This document shows positions 6,971 to 8,550 of a stretch of 8,550 bases of DNA, in pieces. The DNA comes from an uncultured Bacteroidota bacterium (GTDB taxonomy: Bacteria > Bacteroidota > Bacteroidia > Chitinophagales > Chitinophagaceae). The notes under the pieces were generated by a model, which was given only the letters and a program-made list of their open reading frames with translations, had not been told where the DNA came from and searched no databases. The position numbers were made by a program, and so were the translations under genes. The DNA lies in contig CAMLEX010000172.1 of assembly GCA_946479055.1 (NCBI GenBank), positions 1 to 8,550 of the forward strand, read 5' to 3'. The number at the start of each line of letters is the position of its first letter. The stretch's first letter is position 1.

Positions 6971-7189
6971 TTTTACCCGCAATGAGTGACAAAATTGAAA
7001 GTTTCATCTTTAACAGGCATCGGGGGCTTGCTCATTATTACGGAAATAGCTTGTATTGAGTCACAGATACCAGCACAACGATTGGGTTTTCTTTTATTTA
7101 TTGGAACATTATTAACAGCAGAGCCATCGCTCCATTACTGGTATAGTATAGCTATCATTCAATCCGATGAGTATTATTGGTAAACCCAT

Positions 7190-7396
7190 TTATCCCGTAA
7201 TAATTTTTTCAGCGGCATCTTTATCTTTTTCAAATATTCTAAGCTCTACCCCACCCACCGGATCCAGACCCAACACATTTTCATCGTTCAGAAAAGATTC
7301 TATCCCATTTACCTTCAGTTTATCCTGTATCATTTTAGCTTCCAGCGTATCCGTGTAGGTATGCAGAACGATCGTTTTGTCCTTTTGTGTTTTCAT
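7190..7396 (-). CDS. Small DUF2007-family protein (putative signal-transducing, PF09413)
   Basis: The protein has 68 residues from the ATG at 7396 (MKTQKDKTIVLHTYTD). An upstream in-frame ATG at 7426 would add MHLVHIKYLF, but that lies in sequence derived from the duplicated hydrolase head, so I prefer 7396. Key features are TYTDTLEAKMIQDKLKVNGIESFLNDEN (about 13-40), GGVELRIFEKD (about 48-58) and a terminal DAAEKII helix. This beta-alpha-beta arrangement, with 'I-E-x-F-L-x-D-E-N' and 'G-G-V-x-L-x-V', is characteristic of DUF2007. These are small cytoplasmic proteins resembling the GlnB fold, and their role is not established. The gene sits alone between the two doxX copies and is convergent with copy A. 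After the duplication its upstream region consists of copied hydrolase/doxX intergenic DNA, so its promoter may be newly acquired. Confidence 0.82.
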   Translation of the reverse strand: MKTQKDKTIVLHTYTDTLEAKMIQDKLKVNGIESFLNDENVLGLDPVGGVELRIFEKDKDAAEKIITG

Positions 7397-7406
7397 AAAT
7401 AAATAT

Positions 7407-7460
7407 TTAATGTGCACCAAATGCAAAAGAAACGTTTAGCGATAAAGACGGCGTTTTCAT
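7407..7460 (-). pseudogene. Degenerate 5' end of the neighbouring alpha/beta hydrolase gene
   Basis: On the minus strand an ATG at 7460-7458 begins MKTPSLSLNVSFAFGAH and stops at 7409-7407. The first 15 codons align with the hydrolase head MKTQSLSLKISPSIG (from 6424), with 35 of 45 bases identical. Similarity ends after the GGT codon and a stop follows two codons later. Its position relative to doxX copy B is the same as that of the real hydrolase relative to copy A, which supports co-duplication. It cannot encode an enzyme. Confidence 0.75.
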
Positions 7461-8012
7461 TTGCCACTGTTTTTCAGTGCAGTAAAATTAAGAATGATTT
7501 TCTGCTTCGCAGGCGAGACTCACTGCCGTGCAACATACCGTTTATTAGCTCAGTTTTAAAGGGATATGTATCTTTAAAATAAAATAACCAGATGCAAACC
7601 AGTACTACCTGGCAAAATACAAGCTTATTGATTTTGCGTATAGTTACTGCAGCGATATTTTACGTTGCAGGTTATTATAAGTTTCCTTTTTGGTCCACCA
7701 CGCCTGAGGGAATATCCGCATTTTTGTTATTTACGACAAAACTTCTATCTATTGCCGAACCTCTTGGTGCCACGGCTCTTCTCTTTGGATTTTTGACGCG
7801 GTGGGCAGCGATTGGGTTAATAATTATAATGATCGGGGCAATTTATGTATCGCAATTTGTTTATGGAATCGGTTTTGTAACACCCACATCGGCCGGATGG
7901 AATTTTCCCCTGATGGTGCTGGCAGGATGTTTAATTCTTGCTGCATTTGGCGCGGGCAAATGGTCAATTGATTACAGCAGGGCCCGGAAATAATTTGACC
8001 CGCAATGCGTGA
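7416..8012. repeat. Duplicated unit, copy B (hydrolase-head remnant, intergenic region, doxX)
   Basis: This is the second copy, about 597 bp, of the unit at 6380-6989, in direct orientation and about 1.0 kb downstream. It runs from the degenerate hydrolase head (7416-7460, minus strand) through the divergent intergenic DNA to GCAATGCGTGA just after doxX. The longest exact match to copy A is 122 bp (7613-7734 against 6589-6710), inside doxX. The block ends 15 bp before the 3' end of the AraC-type gene. No transposase or terminal inverted repeats flank it. Confidence 0.85.
7592..7993 (+). CDS. DoxX-family membrane protein (intact copy)
   Basis: This 133-residue, very hydrophobic protein has four predicted membrane helices, at about 11-30, 45-66, 68-90 and 106-122. 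DoxX-family (PF07681) features are LLILRIVTAAIFYVAGYYKF at the start, a central EPLGATALLFGFLTRWAAIGLIIIMIGAI, and a C-terminal GWNFPLMVLAGCLILAAFGAGKWSID. DoxX proteins are small inner-membrane proteins, some linked to quinone or thiol redox chemistry; no catalytic residue can be assigned here. The start MQTST is supported by the frameshifted upstream copy, since the two align from this ATG while the DNA before it is more diverged. The gene is convergent with the AraC-type gene, with 33 bp between their ends. Because copy A is broken, this is probably the functional doxX of the locus. Confidence 0.92.
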   Translation: MQTSTTWQNTSLLILRIVTAAIFYVAGYYKFPFWSTTPEGISAFLLFTTKLLSIAEPLGATALLFGFLTRWAAIGLIIIMIGAIYVSQFVYGIGFVTPTSAGWNFPLMVLAGCLILAAFGAGKWSIDYSRARK

Positions 8013-8026
8013 TATGATGGCATCCG

Positions 8027-8550
8027 TTAATTCAAAAATTTTTCCCTGTATTCATTTGGACTAATACCTACTTCTTTTTTAAATAGCCTGGAAAAATAAG
8101 GCGGGTTTTCAAAACCTAGTTGGTACGCTGTTTCGGCAATCGTATTATCAGAACCGACCAATAAATTTTTGGCTTCATTCACCAGGAAGATGTGAATATG
8201 CTCCAATGCTGTTTTTCCTGTTTCTGCTTTTAATAGGTCGCTGAGATAACGGGAGGAAATATGTAGTTCCGAAGCCATTTGCTTCACGGTGGGCAAACCA
8301 TTTTCATTCAGCAAACCTTTTTCAGCATATCGTTGAAGTGTTGTATTGAACTTTGTTATAATGGTACCCGACATTTGGGTGCGATTAATGAACTGTCTTT
8401 TATAAAACCGCTGTGCATATCTCAAAATGGAGTCGAGGTGACCGAGTATAATGCCTTTACTGTATTCATCCTGGTTATTATGATATTCTGTTTCCATTTT
8501 ATAAAAAAGTTCCCAGATGGTTTGCTCTTCTTTCGGGGAAAGGTGCAGTG
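8027..8550 (-). CDS. AraC-family transcriptional regulator, C-terminal part, truncated by window edge
   Basis: The minus-strand frame is open from the right edge to the stop at 8027. An internal Met at 8497 is not the start, because typical family sequence continues upstream of it (LHLSPKEEQTIWELFYKMETEY). About 174 residues are visible. The first part is the helical linker after the N-terminal cupin-like sensor domain, which lies outside the window. From about residue 85 comes the two-helix-turn-helix DNA-binding domain. The first HTH is VKQMASELHISSRYLSDLLKAETG. The second is IAETAYQLGFENPPYFSRLFKKEVG, followed by ISPNEYR, the AraC/XylS signature (PF12833). AraC regulators often control adjacent genes, but this one is convergent with doxX, so its target is not evident. 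Related genes in Bacteroidota often sit beside small redox enzymes; any link to doxX is inference. Confidence 0.93.
   Translation of the reverse strand, partial: LHLSPKEEQTIWELFYKMETEYHNNQDEYSKGIILGHLDSILRYAQRFYKRQFINRTQMSGTIITKFNTTLQRYAEKGLLNENGLPTVKQMASELHISSRYLSDLLKAETGKTALEHIHIFLVNEAKNLLVGSDNTIAETAYQLGFENPPYFSRLFKKEVGISPNEYREKFLN

Larger units (their letters stand above)
6380..6989. repeat. Duplicated unit, copy A (hydrolase head, intergenic region, doxX)
   Basis: This segment of about 610 bp recurs at 7416-8012 in the same orientation. It includes the first 15 codons (from MKT) of the minus-strand hydrolase, the divergent intergenic region, all of doxX and about 19 bp beyond its stop (ending GCAATGAGTGA). 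Similarity is uneven. The hydrolase head is about 78% identical (35 of 45 bases). The middle of the intergenic region is poorly conserved. A 19-bp block before doxX (6531-6549) is identical, and doxX itself is about 95% identical. Immediately beyond 6989 the two copies cease to resemble each other. Confidence 0.85.

Noticed and set aside
6986..7183. 65-codon plus-strand frame between doxX copy A and the DUF2007 gene
   Set aside because: It is somewhat hydrophobic, but its start lies at the end of the duplicated block. I recognise no family, and no equivalent exists after copy B. It could be a remnant, but nothing supports it as a gene.
6380..8012. The doxX repeats as the ends of a mobile element carrying the DUF2007 gene
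   Set aside because: There is no transposase or integrase, no terminal inverted repeats and no target-site duplication. The repeats consist of ordinary gene sequence, which fits a tandem duplication better.

Overview
The window reads as chromosomal DNA of a Bacteroidota bacterium, most likely a Chitinophagaceae-type soil or water organism. The grounds are AT-rich intergenic DNA, starts without Shine-Dalgarno sequences, weak matches to the Bacteroidota promoter pattern (TTTG, about 20 nt, TAnnTTTG), a lipoprotein with the 'SCKK' type of N-terminus, and the protein families present. The taxonomic placement is inference from protein style, not from a marker gene. No tRNA, rRNA, CRISPR array, insertion sequence or phage gene was seen.

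Layout. (1) Bases 1-532, minus strand: N-terminal part of a secreted alpha/beta-hydrolase esterase, cut by the window edge at its nucleophile elbow. (2) 533-1565: about 1 kb of gene-poor, apparently decayed DNA. It holds an inverted repeat upstream of the esterase and a 58-codon remnant resembling the head of a ChbG/YdjC-type deacetylase. (3) 1566-3650, plus strand: a 694-residue membrane receptor joining periplasmic TPR repeats to a cytoplasmic class III adenylate cyclase with a complete active site. (4) 3893-4570, minus strand: an L,D-transpeptidase-like lipoprotein. (5) 4917-5672, plus strand: a lipoprotein with a carboxypeptidase-regulatory-like (CarboxypepD_reg) domain. (6) 5762-6430, minus strand: a small cytoplasmic alpha/beta hydrolase of the KANL3/Tex30-like type. 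(7) 6568-8012: two tandem copies of a DoxX-family membrane protein gene, separated by a small DUF2007 gene on the minus strand. The first copy is frameshifted and the second is intact. (8) 8027-8550, minus strand: the C-terminal part of an AraC-family regulator, cut by the right edge.

The genes look like independent single-gene transcription units, mostly alternating in strand, rather than an operon. No cAMP-binding protein is present, so the target of the cyclase is elsewhere. The most informative structure is the doxX duplication. The duplicated unit of about 0.6 kb runs from the first codons of the neighbouring hydrolase, through the divergent intergenic region, to just past doxX. The second copy still carries a degenerate, stop-terminated hydrolase head. 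Identity is very uneven: the flanks are diverged, while 122 bp inside doxX are identical. This suggests an older duplication later patched by gene conversion. I found no convincing undescribed multi-gene system here.
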